Positions 22,301 through 35,500 of a stretch of DNA of 64,000 nt are shown piece by piece. Numbering within the stretch: the first letter of the stretch is position 1; each line of letters opens with the position of its first letter. The position numbers and the translations under genes were made by a program. The stretch comes from Artemisia argyi (Eukaryota > Streptophyta > Magnoliopsida > Asterales > Asteraceae): positions 141,751,106-141,815,105 of the forward strand of contig CM060698.1 in assembly GCA_030686995.1 (NCBI GenBank). Reading direction: 5' to 3'. The notes beneath the pieces were generated by a model. The model had not been told where the DNA came from. It saw only the letters and a program-made list of their open reading frames with translations, and did not search any database.

Positions 22301-23175
22301 GGCATCTGAAAAGGTTATTAGTTTAAACTCGGAATCCTTTGGATACCAAAGTCCCATGTTAATGATTCTTTGTAGGTACCGAAAGATCCGTTTAACCTCT
22401 TGGAGGTGAAGTTCGGTAGGCCTTGCCTGAAACCGTGCTTATAAGCAAACAACAAAATGAATATCGGGTCGACTAGCAGTAAGGTACATGAGAGAACCGA
22501 TCATGCTCCGATATTTCTTCGGATCGATGGGTTTCCTAAATAAACCAGCATCGATTTTTGGTGAAGTGACCATTGGTGTATCAACAGAATCACAATTTTC
22601 CATACCATGTTTTTTTCAAAATCTCAATTGTATATTTAGCTTGATTAATAACAATACCACGAGGGGATTGATGTATTTGTAAATCAAGAAAGAATTTAAG
22701 TTCCCCCATCATGGACATTTCAAATTTGTTTTTCATGAGATTTTCAAAATGGTTTGAATGATTCGGATTAGTGAACCCAAAGATAATATCGTCCACATAA
22801 ATCTAAACAATCAAAATGTCATCTTTATATTTTCTTGTAAACAAGGTAGAATCAACAGTTCTTTTGGTGAAATTGTTTTTGATCAGGACAGATGATAGTT
22901 TGTCATACCACGCTCTTGGAGCTTGCTTTAAACCATAAATGGCTTTCTTAAGCTTGTAGACGTAGTCTGGATGTTCCTTGTCAACAAATCCTTCTGGCTG
23001 ACTCACGTACACTTCTTCTTTTAGAGTTCCATTAAAAAACGATGTCTTAATGTCCATCTAATAGACTGTGATGTTTTTGTGAGCTGCATATGCTAAGAAA
23101 ATCCGAACTACTTCAAGTCTAGCTACTGGCGCGAATGATTCTTCGAAATCTATCCCTTCTTCCATTACCGCGAGA
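19382..23175 (-). pseudogene. Decayed Ty1/copia element, pol C-terminal half and 3' region (minus)
   Basis: Minus-strand fragments of copia reverse transcriptase and RNase [21 protein letters not shown] (about 23150), [39 protein letters not shown] (near 22790), then RNase H (WLSRKQYCTALSTAEAEYVS near 22200) and the usual C-terminal HIRVRYHFIKEHVEEG, LADLFTKALP. Domains are in the normal order but interrupted by stops (22091-22093, one near 22440, one near 22805) and a frame change near 22600. Everything upstream of the middle of the reverse transcriptase is missing: the homology stops at about 23175, where an unrelated repeated sequence begins. Between pol and the LTR lie about 2.4 kb of non-coding internal sequence (19393-21820). 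Confidence 0.88.
19393..21820 (-). other. Non-coding 3' internal region of the copia element
   Basis: No protein recognised. A duplicated block with TTCGAGACACRCTTACATCAC and TAGACTAGCTTGAAATTATTA words occurs at about 20848-20905 and 20958-21012. Short ORFs here (60-90 residues) have no recognisable domains. Confidence 0.5.
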
Positions 23176-23520
23176 TTTATTGCAATTTCGTCATGCATGG
23201 TGACATCTTGATTTTCCAGAAGAGTTACTTCATGTGCGGGTGTGTTACTGAAATTCATCATGAAAACCAAATGACGAATTATCAACCCGAAGTAGATTGT
23301 GACCTTGTGTAATGAATTATTCACAAGCATTGTACTAATGTTTACTATTTATAATGAAAATAGTATTCATTACGACCAAAAAATATGTTTCACAAATAGA
23401 TTTTGTGTGTGTGTGTTATCCATATACATGCATGTACTATACACATACGAAACTAAAAGAATGAAACATGCATGTACTATACACATATGAAACTAAAAGA
23501 ATGAGACATTTAAAAAAAAT
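23171..23520. repeat. Direct repeat copy 1 (about 350 bp), partner at 26083-26450
   Basis: From GCGAGATTTATTGCAATTTC onward this stretch is closely similar, in the same orientation, to 26083-26450, with two extra short repeats of a CATGCATGTACTATACACATA word. It abuts the broken copia reverse transcriptase at 23175, so it is the end of another element or the scar of a rearrangement. The two copies flank the Helitron pair. Confidence 0.7.
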
Positions 23521-24305
23521 CTTATTTATTATATTATTTTATATAAGAAATCCGCATCCGATCCTCAGTCTACATATAATTAAATTTAAACCCTTTAACT
23601 TTTATAAATATCTCATTCATTTTATTATTTTATATAAGAAAAATAAGAAAAAGAAAAAAAAAATGTCGGTCATTTTACTATGCTTAAAAAGTTGATTGTA
23701 GATCACATGAAAAAAAAGCAGAAAAATTGAAGGTTGCTGAAAATCGCCGAGTAGTAAGACTATGTTTATCAATGGATTGTCAACCCAATCGGTTGGGTAT
23801 ACCATAATAAAATAATAATATTTTAATACAACCCTTAAATCTTTCCATCTACCAAGGTCACATGATAATCTAGGTTGACAACCTCCAATCTGCCATATGG
23901 CACCCAATGAATGGCTATTTGTTTTCTTATTATTATTTTTTTTATACTTATTATTTTATAAAATAATAGATTGGTTGTACGTATTGTTTGGGTTAGATTG
24001 TTGATAAATGATTAAAAAAAAAGATAAATGATAAATCCACCTACCAAAACCCCCTACTTATCTTCTTACTCACAGAATCCTGACAAGTGTCAGAACTGAC
24101 GGTTTGTATGCAGAGAAAGAATAAATAGAAAAAAAATAGTATAATATTGTCGTGTGTATATGATGATTAGTAGGAGGATATTGTAGGAGCATTTAGCAAT
24201 GCTCTAAAAAATATAATTTGTTTGTATGTATAGGTTGTATAGGTGGAGGAGTAAAAAAATAATATTTTAATAAAAGATTGAGTTGGATGAGGTTATGAAT
24301 AAAGA
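23521..24305. other. AT-rich spacer without recognised genes
   Basis: AT-rich sequence between the direct repeat and the Helitron end. I see no gene, and the short ORF at 23617-23907 has no recognisable domain. Confidence 0.5.
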
Positions 24306-24701
24306 CTAGGCGAGTACCCGTGCATAGTAATTCTAGCGGCAGATAATTAACGATTTTTTATATTGTGGTGAGTGTTTTGTGTAGCGTTCAAAATAGAACG
24401 TGAATAGATCAAAATGCAATTGCAAACGGTTGTACTATACGATAACTAAAGTCTAGAAAAAAATCTTAACATCTATCAAACAACATATAAAAACATTTAA
24501 TGAAACTGAGAGTAAAACATTACATCAGTTATCTATACTACTTATAATGGAAGAAGGACTCTCTCTCCAAAAAAATTCAGATGTACAAAAAATGATGCGT
24601 GGGTTACAACACTTTAAATCAAACAGTTTTCATAATTACAACAACCAAAGCATTGTGTACAACAAAATAGCATGAATCAAAATTCAGACCACTTTCCTTA
24701 G

Positions 24702-24848
24702 AATTCTACATTAATAGCATTAAAACACCCCTACACCCAATATTACAATCATTTAAACACAATGTACAACCCTCATTCTACATTAATAGCATTAAAAACA
24801 CCCCTACACCCAATATTACAATCATTTAAACACAATGTACAACCCTCC
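24702..24848. repeat. Two-copy tandem duplication, unit about 73 bp
   Basis: ATTCTACATTAATAGCATTAA plus the following block of about 50 bases occurs at 24702 and again at 24775, nearly identical apart from one added A. It lies inside the non-autonomous Helitron. Confidence 0.85.
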
Positions 24849-25136
24849 ATCTTAACCTAGACACAAACCTGTGACCAAGACTCGACTCAATAAAACTCGA
24901 CTCGATACACAAGGCTATGAGCTCAAGCTCACATCATCCCTTGTTTTCGCAACTCAATAACAACGAAAACAACAAAAAGAAAGAAAATGATACCAAACAA
25001 TTATTTAGCTTCATATTTATTAGTTTTAATCTTTATTTAGTCAAAAACTCTTGAAAATTCATGTACTTATCCCCCACCATAGCTAGAACGACAAAAAGGG
25101 TGGTGGGTTTTCCTACCTTCGACCGCCGGTATTATC

Positions 25137-25141
<5 letters not shown>

Positions 25142-25199
<58 letters not shown>
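25142..25199. repeat. (GA)n microsatellite
   Basis: About 29 uninterrupted GA units inside the non-autonomous Helitron. Likely polymorphic in length. Confidence 0.97.
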
Positions 25200-25202
<3 letters not shown>

Positions 25203-25686
25203 TTTTGGTGATGAACTCGAGATGTGGTGGTGTTAATCGTGGTGTTGGGAGGTGTTTCTTGACGCGTGATGTATGTCAAAATGATGGAGAGGTTGTAAGG
25301 AGTGTGGTGGTGGTGGTAGTGAGTTTAAGTGGCCGGCGGTGGTGTTTGTTTAGCTGGAAAAATGACTGGAGAAGAAGATGAAATAAGGTGCGGCTGGTTT
25401 GAGAGAGAAAGGGTGTCAAACCCTAAGTGAGGGTATAATGAGGTTTATATAGGAAAGTGTTTTGGACATTGTGTGAACTCTATTGCACCCTTAGGGACTA
25501 AGATTGTAAATATATGCTAGGGTGGGAAGTGTAGTTTACCAAATATTTTAGTATTTCGTTCTCGAGGCAAATTTAGGTGTCAGAATGACTTCCCGTGACA
25601 TTTTTATTAGTTTCATAAAAAAAAAAAATTTTACAGGGTACCCGCACGTTGTACCCTGCTAGTGAGATAAAAACTAACAAGACACA

Positions 25687-25983
25687 TTACTCGTCGTGTA
25701 AAACTTCTTGATACACGACATTTGAGGTGTAAATTCCTGCTTGACGGAACTCTTTGACTGGTTTAACCAATACATTTGTTGTTCTACAGAATATCCCTCT
25801 AGACAATGCTACATAAAGTTGGCCATACGAGAAAACATAGTCGGGCAAATAGACACCCACATTTGGAATTGTTTGGCCTTGAGCTTTATTAATAGTCATC
25901 GCAAAACTAAGGCGAATAGGGAATTGTGTTCTCTTTAGTTTGAAAGGGAACATGTCTACTTCAACATTAAACGATAGAATCAA
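25687..25983 (-). pseudogene. Helitron RepHel/PIF1-like helicase, C-terminal fragment (98 aa)
   Basis: Carries the end of the Helitron helicase: FPFKLKRTQFPIRLSFAMTI (late helicase motifs), NKAQGQTI, and YGQLYVALSRGI, the motif-VI-like signature of PIF1/RecD-type helicases. The full RepHel protein has an N-terminal HUH (Rep) nuclease and is over 1000 residues; only the last 100 or so are here, so the element is defective. The frame is open from ATG at 25983 to TAA. The bases upstream do not continue the helicase. Confidence 0.88.
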
Positions 25984-26082
25984 TCAAACAACACATTAGA
26001 ACTACAAAGAAAGTAATTTTAAAAACCACAGAATAAAAATGTATCAATATCATTTATACAATTTGTTTAGTACTACTCAATT

Positions 26083-26450
26083 CCCGCGAGATTTGTTGCA
26101 ATCTCGTCATGCATGGTGACATCTTGATTTTCCAGAACAGTTACTTCATGTGCGGGTGTGTTACTGGAATTCATCATAAAAGCCAAATGACGAATTATCA
26201 ACCCGAAGTAGATTGCGACCTTGTGTAATGAATTATTCACATGCATTGTACTAATGTTTACTATTTATAATGAAAATAGTATTCATTACGACCAAAAATA
26301 TGTTCCACACAAATAGATTTTTTTTTTTTTTTGGTGTTTGTGTGTGTTATCCATATACATGCATGTGCTATACACATACGAAACTAAAAGAATGAAACAT
26401 GCATGTATTATACACATATGAAACTAAAAGAATGAAACATTTAAAAAAAA
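26083..26450. repeat. Direct repeat copy 2, partner at 23171-23520
   Basis: Begins CGCGAGATTTGTTGCAATCTC and follows the first copy closely, with a T-run near 26317-26333 and the CATGCATG(T)RCTATACACATA word repeated at its end. No coding sequence recognised. Confidence 0.7.
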
Positions 26451-27231
26451 TGAAAAAAATATGTTCCACAAATACATTGTTACCCACGTCACAAAATAAA
26501 AGAATGAAAATTCAAAAAATGAAATACTTTCTTTCATATGTGTCGAATAAAGTGTGTTGATTGACCAAATTTGTATGTGCAAAATATTATATGTAGTTAA
26601 GATTAAAATAGTTTAAATTATAAACTATTAAGGCTATATTTGACACACAAAATTGTTAAGCTACTAGGCAAGGTGGTTAAGGTATCACCAAATGGCCCCA
26701 CCTCACACTTCTTTTCCCTTGCCCACCACCCATGATCACACGAGGGGACCGATTCTCAAAAGAAAATTTGGTGGTCTGACAACCAAATGAAAAAGAAAAA
26801 AAAGGGTCCCATTAATTATTTTTTATTTTGTGTGTGAGTGTGTGTGGGGTATTTAGTGGAATATATTTTTATAAAGTGTGTATTTAATGAAATGTGAAGT
26901 TAAAGGTAACCTTGTCCTCTAAATGGTGAAGAGTGGTGAAGGAGAGTGAGAGGAGAGAAAAAGCTGATGTGGCGCTGATGTGTATGATCGAAAAAACTTG
27001 TGCGTCGCCTACTAGCCTTACAAACCGACCCATCAACAGGATCACATTGAACTATTGAAGTACTTGAAGAGGAAACTGCCAAAGGCCCAAACAAGCGGGT
27101 AGTTATCGGGTCAAATACGAAAACAGAGTACATTCCAGTACCACCAGCGGATATCCCCCTACTGTTCCGTTTCAGTTCACACCACTACCACTGTTGTACA
27201 CTCTCCACCACCCTAACTAACTTAACTAACA
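26451..27231 (+). promoter_or_regulatory. Upstream region of the helicase gene
   Basis: AT-rich sequence, then a pyrimidine- and ACC-rich stretch (27165-27231) directly before the start codon, as in many plant 5' untranslated leaders. No TATA box could be placed with confidence. A minus-strand frame (26900-27170) with words such as YSVFVFDPITTRLFGPL looks protein-like but was not recognised; it may be a captured gene fragment. Confidence 0.4.
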
Positions 27232-30200
27232 ATGGACCTCACTGCCCTCAATTCAACCGTCATCTTTTTATATCCTAAAACCCTCAGTAAAACCTCACAA
27301 CTCCTCAAGACAAAGACAAAAACAAAAACCACACCTTATCCTTACCGCCTACGCTCCGTCGCCACTTCCACCAGCATTACCGAAAACAATAAAAACAGTT
27401 ATTCTGTTAGTTCAGTTGGTAATTCTAATACTTTATCGAATGCTTATCCGTGTATTTCTACTGAGCAACAGCAGCAGAAGCGAAATGAATTGCTTGATGA
27501 TGATGTAAGCGAAGAAGAGGCCGTTAGCGAAGTCGAGATATCTGCGAATCCTGTGAGTTGTTCTAACAGATAATAGTTCAGCTGTTTAAGTTATAATTTG
27601 TGCTTAATTTCGGTTTTCTAGCAGATAATACCTGTTTGTCTAGTAATATCTGGTTGTTTGGCGTGCGACATTTAGCGTCAACTAGCGTTAAACGTTTAGT
27701 GTTTGAAATATAAAGCTTGTCTGGAAAGTAACGTGTAGCGTTTTGGATTTTGTTTAAATGCTAGTCTTACAAATGCTACTCAAAGAAGTGGTTAGAATAT
27801 AAATGCTACGGTTCCTGCTGGATGCTATGACTAGTTTTGCCAAACAGACCGGATGTTTTGGATTTTGTGTACACATGAAACGGGAGTGTAGAATTTAGGT
27901 CAAACCTTGACTAGGGATGATCCTTTAGGATATATGTGAATATGCAAATAAATTATAGGTGTATAATGGAAAATTCACTATATGCTTCTGCGTTTTGGAT
28001 TTTGATGGGAATTCGCTCTGTGCCTTTTACCTGTTTACACTTGTCTGTGTGTTGTGAAGAATGTTTGGGTATGTTTTGTCCACAATATATATATGTCTAG
28101 GTATTTCTGAGGCGTGTTGAAGTTGACAATAACGTGTAACGAAAAAGTAGGATGACCGTGGAGTTAAACAAGCAACTCCATGGTTTATAATTTTTGGTCT
28201 TTACACATGGGTTGATGATACCAATGATTAATACTTGAAACTCCGTAGGAAAATATTAAGAAACCTTACGTTTTGGTTTCTTGCTTTGTTGCTTTAGTCA
28301 GCACAACACACATCTTATTTTTTCCAGCTGCATAGTGTGTTATGTCGTATTCTGAAACTTAGAATATATTCCAGGGTACTTGCTCGTCTGATAACATAGA
28401 ATCTTGGGAATTGAGGTTAAGGGAATTGCTGCGTAGCAATGATAAACAAGAGCTGGTGTCGAGGGAAAAAAAGGACAGACGTGATTACGAGCAGATAGCA
28501 GATCTGGCAAGTAAATTTGGGTTGCACAGGTATCATCATCAGTATATGTTGCTTTTTACCGTATATAATTTAGAGTGGCCTTTTGACAGTAAACTTTTGT
28601 TTTGTTCTTTGCAGTCGTTTGTATGTCAAGGTAGTGGTTGTCAGCAAAGTCCCTTTGCCAAATTACAGATATGATTTAGATGATAAGCGGCCACAGAGGG
28701 AGGTATTATATTCAAAATATGCTTCTCTTAATTTATAAAAAACTGTAATCAATATGTGAGATTCAGAAACAACCATTTGTTAATTTCATATCACATGTGC
28801 TTTTTAGCTCTCATAAAAATAGTGATATTTGACATGTTTACTGTCAGGTGACCTTGCCTCCAGGGTTGCAAAGGGCAGTTGATGCTCATCTTGAAAAATA
28901 CCTCTCTCAGAAGACTAGAAGCACAGATGGTTCTCGAGATAGTTTTTCACCATCTACAGTTACTAATGGTAGTAGTGTAATAAATGAAGGATCATGTGAG
29001 CAAAGAGAGCCAGCTCAGCAGGATAAGGCTGCATTGGACAAAGCCCTTTGGCGAAGAAGTATGCAGCTGCACATGGAACAACAAGCCTGGCAGGTTAAAT
29101 TACCCTTAATTTTTAAGATAGTTTCAGGATTAAGCTACTCGTCATTTACATGTACTTTTTATTACGCGCATTGAGATAATCTTTCTACTAAAGCAAAACC
29201 AACCCACTGAAACTTAGACAGTGCTTAGATATCTTAACTGATGACACTTGATCACTGTGAATAGGCTGGGAGAAATTATTAGTGATATATGAAAAAAATT
29301 CAATCCATCATCACTCTTGCTTAGCACTTTGTTTTTGAATTTAAGTTAAAATGGTCTTATTGCAGAAGTGTGGCCCCTATAACAACTACACGCCGTTCTT
29401 ATTAGTAGTATACTTGGTGGATTTGAGTGATCACGTTAGTACTAAGTTACTGATCAATCTGAAATATAGAATCAAGTGCCTTTTGGGACAGCCTAAGCCT
29501 GTAGGTTAGCTGCTAGCCACCTTGCACTAATACGATGTTTTGCTTTTGTGGCAAATTTCATGAATGGTTGTATCTTTGATTTTTTTGGGGATTGATGATC
29601 AGCTAAGGAAGCCATATGCTTACCAAGGTGGCTATTAGAAAAACAGAGATGCTATAGTATTACTGTTGTTAATGTTGTCATTAGGTTTGAAGTACTTCGG
29701 AAAAGCTTGTGGCATGTTCAAGTATTATTCTTTCCAATAGGAAAATAAGTAGATTGTTGTTCTGTGATTAAATGTTTGATCTTCCTTTGTAACCCATCAA
29801 TTTTCAAGTATGAGCAATTAACTCCTCTGCATGACTCTTGGCGTTGGGAGTCTTTGCGTTTGTTGATGCCATATACATGTTATATAGTATATACTAAGGA
29901 TATGATCCTGTTGGAATAATCGTGTGTTCTCTATAGAAATCTTCAGAAGGTCAGAAAATGCTCGAGTCTCGCAGGTGTCTCCCTACTTATAAGGAGAAGG
30001 ATGCAATATTGAATGCTATTTCAAAAAATCAGGTACCTTATTGTGTTTTGATTAGTTGCTTATTAAATGCTACCTTTAATTACAGTTCTTTTAAAAAAGA
30101 TGTAACAAACATGAAATGGGTTTATTCATAGCAAATAGTAGTAATATTAATCTTGAGATAACGCACAACAGTAGAATAATAGAGCACTGTTTTCAATGTT

Positions 30201-32507
30201 GGAAGAACACTATTGGAAATATAACAAAGTGGAAAACTTTAAAATTCTTTGGCAAGAACGCTCAGTGCTGTTTTTTTAATAGGATTTGTAAATGTAATGG
30301 TTATTTTGAAGCTAAATGTCAACCACGATGGATAAGGAAGTTGATAACTTTTATTATAATGATTTTAAAAGTTACCTTTTACATCAGGTTGAAAGTTTTT
30401 TACAGCTACTTGTTCGTTTGTTTCTATTAATAAAAGTTTGCTGTTGCAAAAGTTGTAACTTTTTACATTGGGTTTTGTCAGTTATATTCCTTTCGAAATT
30501 GGTTAAGTTCAGTAATGGTTTTCAACACTAGAGGTGGGACTATGATACTATCTGAGAAAGCAAGAACAAATAGTATTACACATTTCACATAATATATATC
30601 TGGCGTCAATAGAAAAAAAGTACCTTAGAACATACATCAGCCAATTATATTATCAAGTTTCAATGTTACAATAACATAATGTGCTTGCTACAGGTTGTTA
30701 TCATCTCAGGTGAAACTGGTTGTGGGAAAACCACTCAGATTCCCCAGTTTATCTTAGAATCTGAAGTTAATTCTCTTCGTGGGGCTACATGTAACATCAT
30801 ATGTACTCAGCCTAGACGAATATCTGCCATGTCTGTCTCTGAAAGAATTGCTACTGAAAGAGGGGAAAAGTTGGGTGAAACTGTAAGCACTTTATTACGA
30901 GTAGTTTTATATTACAGTAATAAATAACGGCTTCTTCATTAGTTTATTATCTTCTAAAACCGTCTTCCCTTTGAAGGTTGGATATAAAGTTAGGTTAGAG
31001 GGTATAAAAGGAAGGAATACCCGCTTGGTGTTCTATACCACTGGAATTCTGTTGAGAAGATTGCTGGTTGATAGACATTTGAAAGGTGTGACTCATGTTA
31101 TCATGGATGAGATTCATGAGCGTGGTATTGATGAAGGTAAACTTTTACATTAATTATATCTTGGATATAAAGTTCGATTCTAATATAAATTTTTTATTTT
31201 TGTGCTAGATTTTCTGCTTACTGTTCTGAAAGAGATGCTTCCTCACCGGCCTGAATTGAGGCTTGTTTTGATGAGTGCTACGCTTAATGCAGAGCTTTTT
31301 TCCTCCTATTTTGGTGGTGCTCCAGTGATCCAGATACCGGTAATCTTTAAGCTTCATGTGACTAGTTAGTAATATTATAACTTCTTTTTGCATAAAGTAT
31401 ATCTAATAAATCGTTTGCCTGGGAAACTGGCAAACTGCCTCTTTCATTTGAGTTTTGGCAGTATCGTTGCACTGTTGTACATTTACAAACATTGCATCCT
31501 TTCCTCTCAAATACACTACATGGAACATTTATATGGCATTTGTTTATTAAAGGCTTACTATCTGACATGAAGATAACCAAAATAATAATCTCATTGAACA
31601 ATTACTCTTTTTGCCTGCAGGGTGTTACACATCCTGTGCGCACCTATTTTCTAGAAAATATTCTGGAATCAACCGGATACAAATTAACAGCAGACAATCA
31701 GATTGATGATTATGGTCAAGTATGGAAGTCTAATAAACAAGCTCTAAATAAAAGGAAGAGCAAAATTGCGTCAGCTGTTGAGGTATATAGTTTGTAATTT
31801 TATCACATTCCATACTATGAGAGTTTGTGTTTCTGAAGTATCTCGTGGAAATGGATATAGGAAGCACTTGGATCTGCTGACTTCAGTGAATACAGTCAGC
31901 AGACACAAGACTCTATGGCCTGCTGGAAGCCGGATTGCTTTAATTTCAACCTCATAGAACACATACTTTGCAATATATGTGAGAATGAAAAGCCTGGGGG
32001 TATTTTAGTATTTATGACTGGGTGGGATGACATAAGTTCTCTAAAGGATAAGCTACAAGCTCATTCAGTTTTAGGAGATGAAAGTCGAGTTTTGTTGCTG
32101 ACATGTCATAGTTCTATGGCCAGCTCAGAGCAGGTAGTTTATATGGAGTGAATTTTCCAATAAATCTCTTCAGTTTTTAAATGAAGTTCTTTCACCTTCT
32201 TTTTTTGATATACATGCAGAGGTTAATATTTGAAAAACCAGATAGTGGGGTGAGGAAGATAGTTTTGGCTACGAATATTGCTGAAACAAGTATAACAATT
32301 GATGATTTAGTTTTTGTCATTGATTGTGGTAAGGCTAAAGAGGCATCATATGATGCATTAAACAATGCTCCTTGCTTGCTTCCTTCTTGGATATCCAAGG
32401 TTTCTGCTAAACAAGTAAGTTCTTTTAGCACTCAGGTGATTCACATGTTACAAAGCTCTATGCTTTATGGGCTCTGTACGATCAACAGTTGTTTTTGTGT
32501 TACACTT

Positions 32508-32555
<48 letters not shown>

Positions 32556-35500
32556 CTCTATTGGGTATTTAGAGAAGAGGAAGAGCTGGCCGTGTTCAAC
32601 CAGGAGAATGTTACCATCTATATCCCAGATGTGTTTATGATGCTTTTGCCGAATATCAATTGCCACAAATATTGAGGACGCCTTTGCAGTCCCTTTGTTT
32701 GCAAATTAAAAGTTTGAATCTTGGAAGTATTTCTGAATTCTTATCCAAGGCTTTGCAATCACCTGATTTACGAGCGGTAACACTAAATTCTTATCCTAAA
32801 TGATTTATATCACAATTTATGAAGTACAGCATCCTGTTCTCATTCTGGATGCCAATCTTATCTTGAAATTAGTACAATATTTACTTTCATAACCTTATTA
32901 ATTGAAATCCCATTCATCTGTTTGTAGGTACAAAATGCTATTGAATATCTCAAGCTAATTGGTGCGTTGAATGAGAATGAAAATTTGACCGCTTTGGGTA
33001 TGTTGAATTTTGTATGTTCTATTCAGATACTAAGGAGAAATTTTTTATAGTTGTAGTTGTAGTTATAGTTATTTTAAGTTCTCTCCTATATCTGAATTGT
33101 TGCAGGTCGTTATTTGACAATGCTTCCAATGGAACCCAAACTTGGAAAAATGCTTGTAATGGGTACGCTCTTGAATTGCCTTGACCCTATATTGACGGTT
33201 GTTGCTGGTCTCAGCATTAGAGATCCTTTCCTGACACCTTTGGAGAAAAAGGAGGTGAGTTGAGCCTTCCTATTTCACTACATAGTTAAATGACACATGC
33301 AAAGATTATTTCTGCATATATTTACTTTTCATGATCTGATTGATTTCAAGTAATTCTTATGCCTTTTGCAGTTGGCAGAGGCTGCTAAAGCACAATATTC
33401 CCATGATTTTAGTGACCACCTTGCCCTTGTGCGGGCGTACAAGGGTTGGAAGGTTGCTGAACAAAAACGGAAGGGATATGAATACTGCTGGAAGAATTTT
33501 CTGTCTGTACAATCAATGAAAGCTATTGACTCCCTTCGAAGGGAATTTAAATCTGTGCTAAGAGATATTCATCTTGTTGACAACAAGATGACCAATTACA
33601 ACACTTACAGCTACGATGATCATGTCGTACGTGCAGTCATCTGTTATGGCTTGTATCCAAACGTTTGTTCTATTGCGGTAGGTTGTTTTCTTTAGCTATT
33701 ATTCTGGTAATCATATAAAATACAAACTTTTGATGAGATATTGATAAAATGGTTGGGTTGCTTAACGAGTTAAAAGGGATTGGGCTGGGTTGGACCCATA
33801 AACACTTAGGTTGAGACTGTCTGAAATCTTTATAAACAGTTAGTGTGTCAAATATATTTACAAGAGATATATTGTTTCAGTAGTAACCTAATTTATTAAT
33901 GAAAATGATCTAGGATGTTTTATAATTTTATGCATTTAAATACACTTTGGCAAACTTTAAACGTTCCACTGATTTGCACACTTCCTTTCTAGCATTTTTT
34001 TTGTTTTACCTGTTCAACCTGATAGATGTATAAACATAACTAAATTGACCAGTTTATTATTCAATGGGTCAAAATTGCCGACTATAACTTTTGTTTATGA
34101 AACTGTTACATAATGACATTTGACTAAGCTAAAAAAGTTGACCCCCACTATCCCAAAATGAAGTGTAACTTTCCATGGAATCATCCAAAAATAGATGTGG
34201 CATCTTTTTACAAAGTTTCATTACAACAATATTCATTTCATTTAGGGTTTTGCTAACCACAACCCATTGGGTTGTGTTTAGCAAAACCCTTCCATTTAAT
34301 ATCCTCTACAAGATATAAATGACATTGACTTTAGTTAACATTTTCTGTATTTTGTCTTCCTGGAGGGGCATTTGTAAACATGATAAACATTCAAATGTTC
34401 TTATTTAGCCGTGTCAAGTCAAATGATACATTTATCTGGAGTTGGGAGAACACATCATGGATTGCTTGTCTATGCATACTAGAGTAGTCTTCCATTAGTA
34501 TCATCTCATGTTATTTCTATGTCTACTAACCAAGATTAATTTCCAGCACAAGGAAACCTCGTTATCGCTGAAAACAATGGAGGACGGTGAGGTTTCTTTA
34601 CATTCGGTAAGTTCATCATTGTCCTTTAGCTGCATTGAACTTTCATAAAAGATGCGCACATCATCATCTACAAAATTGATATCTTTTTCCTACCCTTTTT
34701 TTATATCTCTTCAGAATACAGTTAATGCACGTGTAGCCAAAATTCCATACCCATGGCTGGTGTTTAATGAGAAGATCAAAGTCAATTCTGTTTACCTTCG
34801 AGATTCAACAGCTGTATCTGATTCTATGCTGCTCCTATTTGGGGGAAGTATTTCTGCGGGTGATGTTGTAAGTTCATTTCCACAAGCTTTATGTTTTATT
34901 CTGGATACTACGGGTGGAAATGGGCGGGTCATGTGAGGTAGTGGGCAAAATGGTTCGGGTCAAAATTGATTAATTTATACAACTGGTCTAATCAGGTTGT
35001 GTTATATAAGATTATGAAAAACTATATTAACTGTATTTTTTATAAAAAGATTAAGCAGGTTTATGCATTTGTATAATTGTATATATATTCTGGATTACTT
35101 TTGAGTTTTGAGTTTTGACGTTTGACCCACCTGATTCATTTCCTTGCTTAGCCGTCATGCACTCATGCCTAATCAATTTGTCACGTCAAAGATAAAGCAT
35201 AACACAAATTGATTAAAAAAAGAAAATGTCACTTAGAGTATATTCTCTTGATTCATGACTAAAAAAAGAAAAACGTCAAAGATAAAGATAAGTGTTATTA
35301 TTGCAGGATGGACACTTGAAAATGTTGGAAGGATACTTAGAGTTCTTCATGGCACCTGAAGTAGCACTAATGTATCAAACATTAAAGCAAGAGCTTGATG
35401 AGTTATTCCAGAGTAAAGTATGTATCCCCTTTATATCTTAGTCTCTTATTATTATTGTTATATCATTATTGAATTTATTGTATTTTCTTTTATGTCCCAG

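Larger units (their letters stand above)
24532..25662 (+). mobile_element. Non-autonomous Helitron (1131 bp)
   Basis: Begins TCTATACTACTTATAATGG after a host A and ends CTAG (25659-25662) before a host T, the A/T insertion rule of Helitrons. The last bases hold a hairpin, CAGGGTAC and GTACCCTG (25634-25641 and 25651-25658) around a short loop, directly before CTAG. Internally there is a 73-bp tandem duplication (24702-24848) and a GA microsatellite (25142-25199). The ORF at 25061-25381 runs through the GA repeat and is not regarded as a gene. Confidence 0.8.
24306..25983 (-). mobile_element. Minus-strand Helitron, 3' part, with a second Helitron nested in it
   Basis: On the minus strand the helicase fragment (25983-25687) is followed by an AT-rich tail ending GCACGGGTACTCGCCTAG at 24306, a typical plant Helitron 3' terminus (CTRR), with host T next. 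The tail is split by a complete plus-strand Helitron (24532-25662). The 5' end (TC) was not found, so the right limit is unknown. The terminal hairpin is weak. Confidence 0.65.

Noticed and set aside
25061..25381. ORF of 106 residues with a long Arg-Glu repeat
   Set aside because: It translates a (GA)n microsatellite inside a non-autonomous Helitron; no domain on either side.
26668..26700. Possible tRNA A-box-like text (GGTGGTTAAGG)
   Set aside because: No matching B box or cloverleaf could be drawn around it.
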